In this document: in pieces, positions 43,553 to 51,688 of the stretch
How positions within the stretch are numbered: position 1 is the first letter of the stretch
How the letters are laid out: each line of letters opens with the position of its first letter
Source: CAYQVO01 sp964421085
GTDB taxonomy: Bacteria; Bdellovibrionota_C; UBA2361; CAYQVO01
NCBI GenBank assembly: GCA_964421085.1
Contig: CAYQVO010000022.1
Coordinates: 1-55,422 of the forward strand
Length of the DNA stretch: 55,422 bases
Direction of reading: 5' to 3'
Notes under the pieces: generated by a model
What the model was told of the DNA's origin: nothing
Seen by the model: the letters and a program-made list of their open reading frames with translations, nothing else
Databases searched by the model: none
Translations under genes and position numbers: made by a program

Positions 43553-43569
43553 AAAAAAGGATTCCACTC

Positions 43570-44481
43570 CTACGCAATATACGCGAAGTTGGCGTCTGCT
43601 GTGAGCATCTGTCTTCCCTGGCTGTCTACTGCCGTGCTGGTTGCGGAAATAAAGCTTCCGCCTTCGACAGCCTCACAGGTCGAAGTGTTTGCCAGGTTCA
43701 ACTGGGAAATGCCGTACTCCGCAAGCCCCCTCACATTAAGTGAGCCGTCCGCCGAACGGGTCATAACGCTGAGTTTTGAAAAGACCGAATCGCTGCTGTT
43801 GATGACCCCGTCTCCATTATCATCGAACTTCCCAAGTTCAAGGAAACCGTCGGCGCTCCCGTGCTGATCTCCGAATAGCTCGAGTCCGCTGGTTATTCTG
43901 CCGTCGCCGTCGCGGTCGAGCGCGAGCACTCCATCTCCCTCAGAGACAAAAGCGGTCTGCTCAGCGCGCCCGTCTCCTGTAATATCGAACCGCACTCCGT
44001 CTTCCGCAGTAGTCATGGATATTCTTCCATCGCGGTTGAGATCAAGCACCACGGGGTCGGCGGTATTAACCTGCTGACCGTCTCCCTGACCGTTCTGGAT
44101 CATTATTTCGGTAATCTCGATATCGACTGAAATCGATGTAATCCTCATCGAACCCGCTCCCGCCTTTTTCTGGAGCATCCCGGACGCATAAGCGAGTATG
44201 TCGTCGGAAGTCATCGAAGCAACATCCCCTGCCACCTGCCCTGATGCGTCGGGATTTTCTGAAGCCTGAGCGGCCTGCGACCCTCCAAAGACAACCGCAT
44301 CCTGCGATGGCGCAAGCAGTTCCGCGGCTTCCGCCATTCGATCTTCGAATGTCATCTCTGAAGCCTGCCTGCCTCCGCCTTTTCCTTTTGTGCGGGCGGC
44401 AGCCGGTTCGCTTAAAAGAATTTCAACAAGACTTTTATTGTTTGAAAGACGTGCGGGGCCTGCATTTCCGGCGTTATCCAT
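43570..44481 (-). CDS. EF-hand-type calcium-binding protein
   Basis: A 303-residue acidic protein. The ATG at 44481 (MDNAGNAGPARL) follows GGAGG by 11 bases. Residues 150-240 hold a run of calcium-loop motifs: DLNRDGRISM, DITGDGRAEQTAF, DRDGDGRITSGLELFGD and DDNGDGVINSSDSVF. This order (FVSEGDGVLALDRDGDG) is typical of proteins secreted by type I or other signal-less routes. No signal peptide is visible. The N-terminal 140 residues are low-complexity and charged. It probably folds on calcium outside the cell; the export route is unknown. Confidence 0.75.
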   Translation of the reverse strand: MDNAGNAGPARLSNNKSLVEILLSEPAAARTKGKGGGRQASEMTFEDRMAEAAELLAPSQDAVVFGGSQAAQASENPDASGQVAGDVASMTSDDILAYASGMLQKKAGAGSMRITSISVDIEITEIMIQNGQGDGQQVNTADPVVLDLNRDGRISMTTAEDGVRFDITGDGRAEQTAFVSEGDGVLALDRDGDGRITSGLELFGDQHGSADGFLELGKFDDNGDGVINSSDSVFSKLSVMTRSADGSLNVRGLAEYGISQLNLANTSTCEAVEGGSFISATSTAVDSQGRQMLTADANFAYIA

Positions 44482-44693
44482 AACTAATACAACCTCCTTG
44501 GAAAACGTACGCAACCTCTACTTCTGTGGACAAAATATCGACGAAAAAAGAGGCCACTTTAAAAAAACTTTCGGCACCATCGGGAAATACTGATATTTCG
44601 TAATCCGGCATCCGTATTCATCGTACCGGCTTCCGGACCTGCAGGTTCCTCCGGATTGCCCTTCACTCGATCTTCGCGTTAATCTCCTGATAA

Positions 44694-45743
44694 ATGGACA
44701 CCGGCTATCTCTTTGACTATTACCCTCTGTGGGTCTGGGGGAGACTGGCTCTTCAGGGCGCCAGTCCATACGATCAGCCGGCGGTGCGCGAAGGGCTTTC
44801 TTCACTCGGCATTGTGTTCAACGATCCCCTGAGCGGCCATCCGCCCTGGACCATGTGGATGTACGCGTTATATGCACTCTTCCCCTTCAGCATTGCCCGG
44901 GCCCTGTGGGGCATCACAGTGGCGTCCGGCGTCGTCTGTTTCTGCTGGTGGGCCTGCTCAACTCATCTTCAGAGTCGGACCGGGCCTGCAGTGCGTCTTA
45001 TCCTGATTCTTTCCTTTTCGCCTGTTCTCAACAATATACGGTGGGGGCAGGCAAACTTCCTTCTCTGCCTCGGGCTTATGGGGTTTGTGCATTACACCAT
45101 GAGCGGCGACAGGAAAGCAGCCGGACTCTCGCTTTCTTTTCTGCTCTTCAAACCCCACCTCTTTCTTCCTCTGTTCGGATTTATTGCGGCAGCCTCACTT
45201 CGCGAAAAAGACTGCCGCGTCGCGCTCTGGTGCATTGCAGGGTTACTGCTTCAATGCCTTATGACGCTTGCTCTAAGTCCCGCTGCATTCATCAATTATC
45301 CCGCGGAATACACCAGAACAATTGAAGCAACCCGGAACTTTTCCATGCCATCCATCCCGATTATTCTATCCGCCTGGTCCGGTCTGCCTGCAATTCGAGG
45401 TATCATACCGGCGGCCGGACTGATCGCGGGGATATGGATGGGACTGAAGCGTGAAGGAGATCTTCTCCGCGACATTCCTTTGCTGCTTGCAATTTCGCTG
45501 ACTGTGGCGCCTTACTCCTGGAGCCATGTTTATCTTCCGCTTTTGATTCCGTATCTCCTGGCAGGGGAGAGAATAATGCGAAGCTCCCGGCCTTTATTCT
45601 ATGCAGTGATAACAGTTTTTGCCGCGCTTCAATACCGGATAAGCATCGATACTTACATGTCGCTCGATAAGCTGATGGTGGTTATTCCTGTGACACTGCT
45701 GATGTTTCAACTTTTTGCACACAGATCCCGGCGGACGCCATGA
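44694..45743 (+). CDS. DUF2029/GT87-like membrane mannosyltransferase
   Basis: A 349-residue polytopic GT-C protein. The conserved opening loop (LFDYYPLWVWGRLALQGASP) holds the Asp expected for polyprenyl-phosphate-sugar transfer, and FLLFKPHLFLPLFGFIAAA is typical of the family. About nine helices remain. Family members begin with a transmembrane helix before this loop; here the frame is closed by TGATAA directly before the ATG at 44694, so the first helix is missing. Either the gene is truncated or it functions without it. It overlaps the 3' end of hydE by 37 bases on the opposite strand. Confidence 0.75.
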   Translation: MDTGYLFDYYPLWVWGRLALQGASPYDQPAVREGLSSLGIVFNDPLSGHPPWTMWMYALYALFPFSIARALWGITVASGVVCFCWWACSTHLQSRTGPAVRLILILSFSPVLNNIRWGQANFLLCLGLMGFVHYTMSGDRKAAGLSLSFLLFKPHLFLPLFGFIAAASLREKDCRVALWCIAGLLLQCLMTLALSPAAFINYPAEYTRTIEATRNFSMPSIPIILSAWSGLPAIRGIIPAAGLIAGIWMGLKREGDLLRDIPLLLAISLTVAPYSWSHVYLPLLIPYLLAGERIMRSSRPLFYAVITVFAALQYRISIDTYMSLDKLMVVIPVTLLMFQLFAHRSRRTP

Positions 45744-46747
45744 TGAATGCCTTCAGCCTGAAGGCGGCAGGCATGCCCCGGCCCCTCTGCGATTCCCCTT
45801 CCCGACTTTGCCATCCGTTCAGTGAACTCCCGGATTGCTTTCGACGCCTCGCAGTCGACAGAGGCTTTCTTCGGGTAAAGAGCATACTCCCGCTTGTATT
45901 TCGCAGGAGTAAGATTCGGCATGAACACGTTTGCTCCGGCATCAAGCACTCGCTCGCGCGCGCCGGGATAAAGCACGTCAAACGCCGTAGTCGCGGGAAT
46001 ATGCGCATGAGGATTAAGAATCCTCAGAATGGCCATCGTGCGGAAATACACGTCATAATCTTCCTGAACCCGCTCTCCGCCCATAGGGGTGGAGGGATTC
46101 GGAATGAAAGGGCCGGCACCAATCATGTCGAGTTCAAGCGATGTCGCAAAGAGAATATCACCCGCAATTGTCTCAATTCCTGCAGGCAGTCCAATCATGA
46201 ACCCGCTTCCGACCTGAATTCCCGCGCTCCTTATCGCTTCGAGACACCCTGTTCGCCTGTCAAAGTCGCCGTCAGGGTGCATTTCTCTGAATAGATCCCG
46301 GTTCGACGTTTCGAAACGCAGCAGATACCGATCACATCCCGACTCTCTGAACGCCCTGTACTCCGCATGCGGGCGCTCCCCTATCGAGAGTGTTACAGCA
46401 AGCCCTGTCTTCTCTTTGATTGCGCTTATCAGCGAACACATCCGTTCTTTCGTGAACCACGGATCCTCGCCGGACTGAAGAACCACAGTACCGCAGCCGC
46501 ATTCCTCAGCCTGCTCTGCTGCGCCGATAATCTCCTCAAAAGGCATTCTGTAACGGTTGATCTTCGCGTTACCCCGCCTCAATCCGCAGTACCGGCAGTT
46601 CCTCACGCAGTTGCCGGAAATTTCAATAAGGCCTCTGAGATGGATCTCGTCGCCCACAACTTTCCGGCGGACCTCATCTGCCTCCCTGTAAAGCGACTCG
46701 TCTCCGGACCGCAGCAGCCGGAGTATCTCCTGAAGTCTCTCAGGCAT
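45707..46747 (-). CDS. hydE: [FeFe]-hydrogenase maturase HydE
   Basis: A 346-residue radical SAM enzyme needed to build the azadithiolate bridge and diiron site of the H-cluster. The [4Fe-4S]-SAM motif is C47-VRN-C51-RY-C54 in ISGNCVRNCRYCGLRRGNAK. The HydE/BioB-like strand sequence VVLQSGEDPWF, LRFETSNRDLF and GSGFMIGLPAGIETIAGDIL agree with the family. It is the last gene of the hydrogenase operon, 11 bases after hydG. HydF, the third maturase, is not in the window. Confidence 0.95.
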   Translation of the reverse strand: MPERLQEILRLLRSGDESLYREADEVRRKVVGDEIHLRGLIEISGNCVRNCRYCGLRRGNAKINRYRMPFEEIIGAAEQAEECGCGTVVLQSGEDPWFTKERMCSLISAIKEKTGLAVTLSIGERPHAEYRAFRESGCDRYLLRFETSNRDLFREMHPDGDFDRRTGCLEAIRSAGIQVGSGFMIGLPAGIETIAGDILFATSLELDMIGAGPFIPNPSTPMGGERVQEDYDVYFRTMAILRILNPHAHIPATTAFDVLYPGARERVLDAGANVFMPNLTPAKYKREYALYPKKASVDCEASKAIREFTERMAKSGRGIAEGPGHACRLQAEGIHHGVRRDLCAKS

Positions 46748-46758
46748 GTGCGCACCGG

Positions 46759-48129
46759 TCAGCAGTAAACATCTCTCTTTCCCTGCCGCACCTGTTCGAG
46801 CATTTTTTCCGCTCTTGAGGCCGCGCCATTCCCCATTCCGCCGAGGATCTTCTTCACAACCTTCTCTCCAGCCGCTTTCGTCTCCTCAGGCGCGTAATCG
46901 ATGAGGTATTCCATGAATGTGCAGAGCGCATTCGGGTCGCAGTGATTTTTTATCGCTCCTGGCTTTGCCAGATCCATGAAGTCTCCCCCCGTCCTCCCGA
47001 GCCGGTAACAGGCGGTGCAGAAGGAAGGAACATAACCCAATTCGGAAATATCCCGTATGACCTCGTCGAGCGGCCGGTGATCTCCAAGCGAAAACTGAGA
47101 AGCCTCGCCTTCCGTCGTTTCTGCATACCCGCCCGGATTAGTCCTGCTTCCCGCCGATATCTGGGACACGCCGAGCCCGAACGTCTCTCTCCTCATCGCG
47201 GGGGTTTCCCTTGTAGACATGATGATTCCGGTATACGGTACCGCCAGCCTGAGGATTGCGACCAGCTTTTTGAAATCCTGGTCGGAGACCGGACAGGGGG
47301 CATGAGACGCCAGGTCGGAACCTGCTGCAGGTTCCAGGCGCGGAACGCTTATGGTGTGCGGACCACAGCCATGACGTTCCTCGAGTCCCCTTATATGCTG
47401 CATCATTGCATGAACTTCGAACCGCCAGTCACAAAGACCAAAAAGAATTCCGATACCAACGTCGTTAATCCCGGCCTCAAAGGCCCTGTCCATGGCGGAC
47501 ACACGCCAGTCATAGTCTTTCTTTCTGCCGGCAAGATGAACTTTCGCATATGTTTCGCGGTGGTATGTCTCCTGAAAAAGCTGAAATGTCCCGATGTGAT
47601 GCGATTTTAAAAGCCTGAACTCGTCAACCGAGAGCGGGGCTATGTTTACGTTCACACGGCGAATCTCGCCGTTTCCTTCCTTTACTGAATAGACTGTGTC
47701 AATGGCGTTGAGAATATAATCAAAGCCTTCTTCCGGATATGACTCGCCGGCCACAAGCAGCACACGCTTGTGGCCCTGACGCACCAGTTCAAGTGTTTCA
47801 GCTGCGATCTCCCGCTGATCGAGGACCCTCCTCGTGAGATGTTTGTTGCGGACTCTGAATGCGCAGTAAAGACACTCGTTGGCGCACAAGTTCGAGACAT
47901 AGAGAGGAGCGAACAACACCAGACGTTTCCCGTATATATGCTCCTTGACGTCGCGCGCCGCCCTGAACATCTCTTCGAGAAGTTCCGGGTCAGTCACGCC
48001 GGAAAGGACCGAAATGTCCTCAAAACCCAGCCCTTTTTCTTCGCGGGCTTTTGCTATCACCTCCAGCACCTCCGGCCGCTCCGCCGGTTTCCGCTCCAGC
48101 CTTTCAGCTATTTTATGTTCATCAATCAT
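46759..48129 (-). CDS. hydG: [FeFe]-hydrogenase maturase HydG
   Basis: A 456-residue radical SAM tyrosine lyase making CO and cyanide for the H-cluster. The N-terminal cluster is C82-ANE-C86-LY-C89. The C-terminal auxiliary cluster is C371-TA-C374 with C397, exactly the CX2CX22C that separates HydG from its relative ThiH. The sequence between includes SQISAGSRTNPGGY. It overlaps the hybrid kinase gene upstream by four bases and precedes hydE, so H-cluster assembly is made with the hydrogenase. Confidence 0.95.
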   Translation of the reverse strand: MIDEHKIAERLERKPAERPEVLEVIAKAREEKGLGFEDISVLSGVTDPELLEEMFRAARDVKEHIYGKRLVLFAPLYVSNLCANECLYCAFRVRNKHLTRRVLDQREIAAETLELVRQGHKRVLLVAGESYPEEGFDYILNAIDTVYSVKEGNGEIRRVNVNIAPLSVDEFRLLKSHHIGTFQLFQETYHRETYAKVHLAGRKKDYDWRVSAMDRAFEAGINDVGIGILFGLCDWRFEVHAMMQHIRGLEERHGCGPHTISVPRLEPAAGSDLASHAPCPVSDQDFKKLVAILRLAVPYTGIIMSTRETPAMRRETFGLGVSQISAGSRTNPGGYAETTEGEASQFSLGDHRPLDEVIRDISELGYVPSFCTACYRLGRTGGDFMDLAKPGAIKNHCDPNALCTFMEYLIDYAPEETKAAGEKVVKKILGGMGNGAASRAEKMLEQVRQGKRDVYC

Positions 48130-49247
48130 TGCAGCCTCATTATCACGGTAAATGTCGTGCCGACATCCGGCTCGCTCGCGACTTCCACATGCCCGTTATT
48201 CAGCTCGGCAAGCCGCTTGACAATCGAAAGTCCCAGTCCGCTTCCAAGCACGTTAACCGTCTTTTCGTTCTTTATCCTTACAAACTCGTCGAAGAGCTTC
48301 TCTCTTTCCTTGTCCGTCATTCCAATTCCGGTGTCGGCGACTGCTATCCTTGTCTCTCCATCTCCTTCAGTCAGCCTGACATCCACCGTCCCGTTTTCCC
48401 TGTTGTATTTCACGGCATTGGAGATAAGGTTGTTCAAAATCATGTCGAGTTCAGCGCGATCGCCCTTCATGTGAAGCGAAGGAGCACACTCCAGCGTCAC
48501 AGTTATGCCCCTTGCCCGGGCCTGGTTTTCAATCAATTCGATTGCGCGTTCAGCAGCCTCGCGGACATCGAGATCGACAAGCTCTCTCACGCGCTGGCCC
48601 GATTCAATACGCGTCATATCGAGCAGATCAGTGACGAGCTTCTGCATCTGTTCCAGTCTGAGCTGGCTCCGCTCGATTACGTTCGCATAGGATTCAAGCT
48701 CGCCGCCCAGCGTCTTTTTCCGCATCAGCGAAAGGTAGCTTGCGACTGCGCCGATCGGCGCTTTGAGTTCATGCCCGAGCACCCGGATAAACTCGAATCG
48801 AATTCTTTTTTTCTCTTCCGCAAGCCGCTTTGCGCTCCGGGCAAGGAGAATTCTCCCTGCGGCTTTCTGCACGACATACTTAAGCTCCGCAGGCGCAAAC
48901 GGCTTTGGAAGAAAATCATATGCGCCTTTCTTTGTGGCCCTAACTGCCGTTTCAATTGAGGCATAGGCTGTGATCATTATGGCAAGCATGTCAGGGGCCT
49001 TCGGCATGACATGTTCGAGGACTTCAAGCCCGTTCATCCCGGGAAGCTTGTGATCGACCAGCATCAGATCCGGATAACCCTTTTCGCACAGGGCAAGGCC
49101 GTCCTCGCCGCTTCCTGCCTGCTGCAGCGAAAAAGCCACTTCCCCCTCCACTTCGGGAGAATAAAAGGTGTACATCGAAAGCACCCGGTCAATCGCCGTC
49201 CGCATGTGCTCTTCGTCGTCTATGACCAGCACCCTGATTTCTTCCAT
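48126..49247 (-). CDS. Receiver-histidine kinase hybrid
   Basis: A 373-residue soluble protein with an N-terminal receiver (acidic pair in VLVIDDEEHMR, Asp65 in LMLVDHKLPGMNG, Lys in FLPKPF). It is joined through a helix to a kinase core: His159 in VLGHELKAPIGAVASYL, then NNLISNAVKYN, DTGIGMTDKE and GSGLGLSIVKRL. The order receiver then kinase means it takes phosphate or a signal from another kinase and passes it on. It lies in the operon between the small receiver gene and hydG (4-base overlap), so it probably relays from the hydrogenase-like sensor. No DNA-binding output domain is in this set. Confidence 0.92.
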   Translation of the reverse strand: MEEIRVLVIDDEEHMRTAIDRVLSMYTFYSPEVEGEVAFSLQQAGSGEDGLALCEKGYPDLMLVDHKLPGMNGLEVLEHVMPKAPDMLAIMITAYASIETAVRATKKGAYDFLPKPFAPAELKYVVQKAAGRILLARSAKRLAEEKKRIRFEFIRVLGHELKAPIGAVASYLSLMRKKTLGGELESYANVIERSQLRLEQMQKLVTDLLDMTRIESGQRVRELVDLDVREAAERAIELIENQARARGITVTLECAPSLHMKGDRAELDMILNNLISNAVKYNRENGTVDVRLTEGDGETRIAVADTGIGMTDKEREKLFDEFVRIKNEKTVNVLGSGLGLSIVKRLAELNNGHVEVASEPDVGTTFTVIMRLQ

Positions 49248-49669
49248 TACGGCTGCCCCTCGTCCTCCTCGATCATCCCCAGAAGCTTGTACACTTCGTC
49301 AAGAAGCTGCTCGAACCGGAGAGGCTTGGCAAGAAGCTTGTCCGCCTTGATCCATCTCCTCTCTTCGTTCGTCACCGCGTCGAACTCCATTCCCGTCTCC
49401 GACGCCATCGCCGTGGCAATGATGACAGGAACATCCGGATACATCTGTTTAATCCTGTAGCACACGGTGAACCCGGTATCCTCGTGATCTGTCATGAGAT
49501 CGACAATGACAAGGTCGGGCTTTGCCTCGGCCAGCCTGTCCTCGAGTTTCTGCCGGATTTCAGTCTCGAACACTTCGAACCCCGCGGCTTCGAGCTGAAT
49601 TTTGTTCTGATACAGAAAATCCGTGTCGTCATCGTAAAGATATATCTTCTTTTTTTTCTCTTCGTTCAC
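49247..49669 (-). CDS. Single-domain response regulator
   Basis: A 140-residue stand-alone receiver. Acidic pocket YLYDDDTDFL, Asp57 in DLVIVDLMTDHEDTGF, switch Thr in VIIATAMAS and Lys115 in KLLAKPLRFEQLL. Longer than CheY, with an Asp/Glu-rich alpha-4 region (MEFDAVTNEERRW). Its stop overlaps the next start by one base. Sitting between the hydrogenase-like kinase and the receiver-kinase hybrid, it is the likely shuttle in a phosphorelay. Confidence 0.9.
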   Translation of the reverse strand: MNEEKKKKIYLYDDDTDFLYQNKIQLEAAGFEVFETEIRQKLEDRLAEAKPDLVIVDLMTDHEDTGFTVCYRIKQMYPDVPVIIATAMASETGMEFDAVTNEERRWIKADKLLAKPLRFEQLLDEVYKLLGMIEEDEGQP

Positions 49670-51679
49670 TTATAGCTCCTCAGTTTCGCCCCTCGGTAAT
49701 TTCAGGATGAATGTAGTCCCTGTAGGACCTGCCTCAGGGTCGGCGTTCGAGTCGAGGCATATCTCCCCGTTGTGCATTTTCATAATACCGTAACTCACTG
49801 CCAGTCCAAGTCCCACTCCTTTACCCAGCGGCTTCGTTGTAAAGAAAGGTTCAAAAATCTTTTTGCGGTTCTCCTGAGGGATCCCGCTGCCGGTGTCCCT
49901 TATTTCTATATATACAGACTCCTCTTCATCCCAGGTGGAAAGAGTAAGAGCGCCTCCGCGCGGCATCGCCTGGTATGCGTTGCTTATCAGGTTCGTAAGA
50001 ACCTGCGTGATCTGATCGGCGTCAATCGCCGCGTTCGGATCCTTCATTCTGTTCGAAACAGTCACGGTTATACCGGGATGGTCCGGCACAAGCTTTGCCG
50101 CGGCTGCCGCAAGTTCAGGCACATCTGAGTTCTGCCGAAGCACCCTGTTCTGGCGCGCGAAGTTAAGCAGACCCGCGACAATTTTTTTGCACCTGTCCGC
50201 TTCCTTGACGATAGTCGCAAGATCCTCCCTCATCGGAGTTCCTTCGGGGCATTCATCGAGAAGAATATGGGCGTACATCAGGACAACCGCGAGCGGGTTA
50301 TTGACTTCGTGCGCGACCCCGGCGGCGAGCTGGCCCATGCTCGCAAGCTTCTCAGACTGCATCAGCGCCTCCTGGGCCGATGCCAGCCGCTGGTTGGATA
50401 TTCCAAGCTCTCCGATGGCGTTCCGGAGCCTGTCTATCATGTATGGCAGGCACATTTCGCTTTCAGCAAGGCCCTTGTAAATCGCAATCGCATGTTCCAT
50501 GCAGGTGTCGTACCCGCATGCTCCGCAGTTCAACTCGTCCTGCGGGCCGGCCTTCCCCATTCTCTCGAGAATCTCCTCGAGTTCGTCGCGCCCGGGCGTC
50601 CGGATACGCTGATCGTAAACCGAAAAGTTCCGGCGAAGATCGATTTCGTCATAACGGGCCCGTTCTTTTTCCCGTATCCATTCGTCCAGGACCGCAACCC
50701 GTCTTCTGGTATAACGGCTGACGATCGACCGCCGCCTGAAAAGAGGGTCCTTTGTCGTCATGCCGGGCCCCATAATGCATCCCTGGCAGCACAGCACCTC
50801 GAGAAGTTTGGCGTCGAGATTTCCTTCGGCAAACTCCCGTATCGCTTCCATGAAATTATTGCGGCCCTCAGTCGAAACTACTTCGGCGGCAACGAGGTCT
50901 TCCTCGATTCCCGCGGTCTGAAGCATTCCGTGCGTGATTGGAAAAAGACTCCCGAGTCCGGCTACCGGAGGATCGAACTGTGACGGCTCGACGCTCCCCG
51001 GAGTTATGCCCCTCTCTCTGAGCGCAGTTCGAAGCTCCGTAAACGTGAGCGCGACATCGATCTCCCCGGGAAGATGCCTGCTTGCAGCCTCCACTTTTTT
51101 CGCAATACACGGCCCGGCGAAGACTATCTTGAGATCCGGCCCGTGAATTTTGTGAAGAATCCGGCTCATTGCAATCATCGGAGAGACTATCGGCGCAAGA
51201 GATTCCACACAGTCGGGGTAGTAGCGTTCGACGTAGCCGATTATCGCCGGGCAGCATGTGCTGATGAAACGGGTTTTGCTCGGCTTCCTGAAGAGCTGTG
51301 AATATGCCCTCGCAACGACTTCTGCTCCAAAAGCGACCTCGGTGACGAGATCGAACCCGAGCCTGCGGAGCATTCCGACCAGGACTTCGGCCGGATATTC
51401 GACGAACTCAGCCGGAAAACTCGGGGCGATGCACATAGCCGTTCTCCGGCCCGATGCTAACAGAGCGTCAAGCTGCGGAAGACTGCTGACCCACCGCTTG
51501 GCTCCCTGGCTGCACACTTTAACGCAGTTTCCGCACGCTATGCACCGTTCTGGAATTACGGCAGCCTGACCTTCAGAGATCCTGATCGCCTTCGCCGGGC
51601 ATTCACGAACGCACGTGTAACACATCCGGCAGAGAGACTCTAATGTGTTGATGAATGCTCTGGGCGGCTGTATTTCCAC
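49670..51679 (-). CDS. [FeFe]-hydrogenase-like sensor histidine kinase
   Basis: A 669-residue fusion. Residues 15-60 carry two ferredoxin-type [4Fe-4S] sites (C17/20/23/27 and C46/49/52/56). Residues 80-310 are an [FeFe]-hydrogenase H-domain with altered loops: L1 STC142C143PA, L2 AGPC191IAKKVEA and L3 LCC298QGC301. The four cluster cysteines are therefore kept, while the surrounding catalytic signature is changed. Another [4Fe-4S] site follows (C385-GA-C388-GYDT-C393, then C410). The kinase has His457 in AAGVAHEVNNPLAV, a degenerate N-box NLISNAYQA and DTGSGIPQENRKK. No membrane segment is present. It is probably an H2 or redox sensor of the histidine-kinase-linked (group C1-like) type. It follows hydA by nine bases. 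Confidence 0.9.
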   Translation of the reverse strand: MEIQPPRAFINTLESLCRMCYTCVRECPAKAIRISEGQAAVIPERCIACGNCVKVCSQGAKRWVSSLPQLDALLASGRRTAMCIAPSFPAEFVEYPAEVLVGMLRRLGFDLVTEVAFGAEVVARAYSQLFRKPSKTRFISTCCPAIIGYVERYYPDCVESLAPIVSPMIAMSRILHKIHGPDLKIVFAGPCIAKKVEAASRHLPGEIDVALTFTELRTALRERGITPGSVEPSQFDPPVAGLGSLFPITHGMLQTAGIEEDLVAAEVVSTEGRNNFMEAIREFAEGNLDAKLLEVLCCQGCIMGPGMTTKDPLFRRRSIVSRYTRRRVAVLDEWIREKERARYDEIDLRRNFSVYDQRIRTPGRDELEEILERMGKAGPQDELNCGACGYDTCMEHAIAIYKGLAESEMCLPYMIDRLRNAIGELGISNQRLASAQEALMQSEKLASMGQLAAGVAHEVNNPLAVVLMYAHILLDECPEGTPMREDLATIVKEADRCKKIVAGLLNFARQNRVLRQNSDVPELAAAAAKLVPDHPGITVTVSNRMKDPNAAIDADQITQVLTNLISNAYQAMPRGGALTLSTWDEEESVYIEIRDTGSGIPQENRKKIFEPFFTTKPLGKGVGLGLAVSYGIMKMHNGEICLDSNADPEAGPTGTTFILKLPRGETEEL

Positions 51680-51688
51680 TCGATTCTC

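Noticed and set aside
48051..48959. Long plus-strand frame (302 codons) in the hydrogenase operon
   Set aside because: It is the antisense shadow of the receiver-kinase hybrid, which has all expected motifs on the minus strand.
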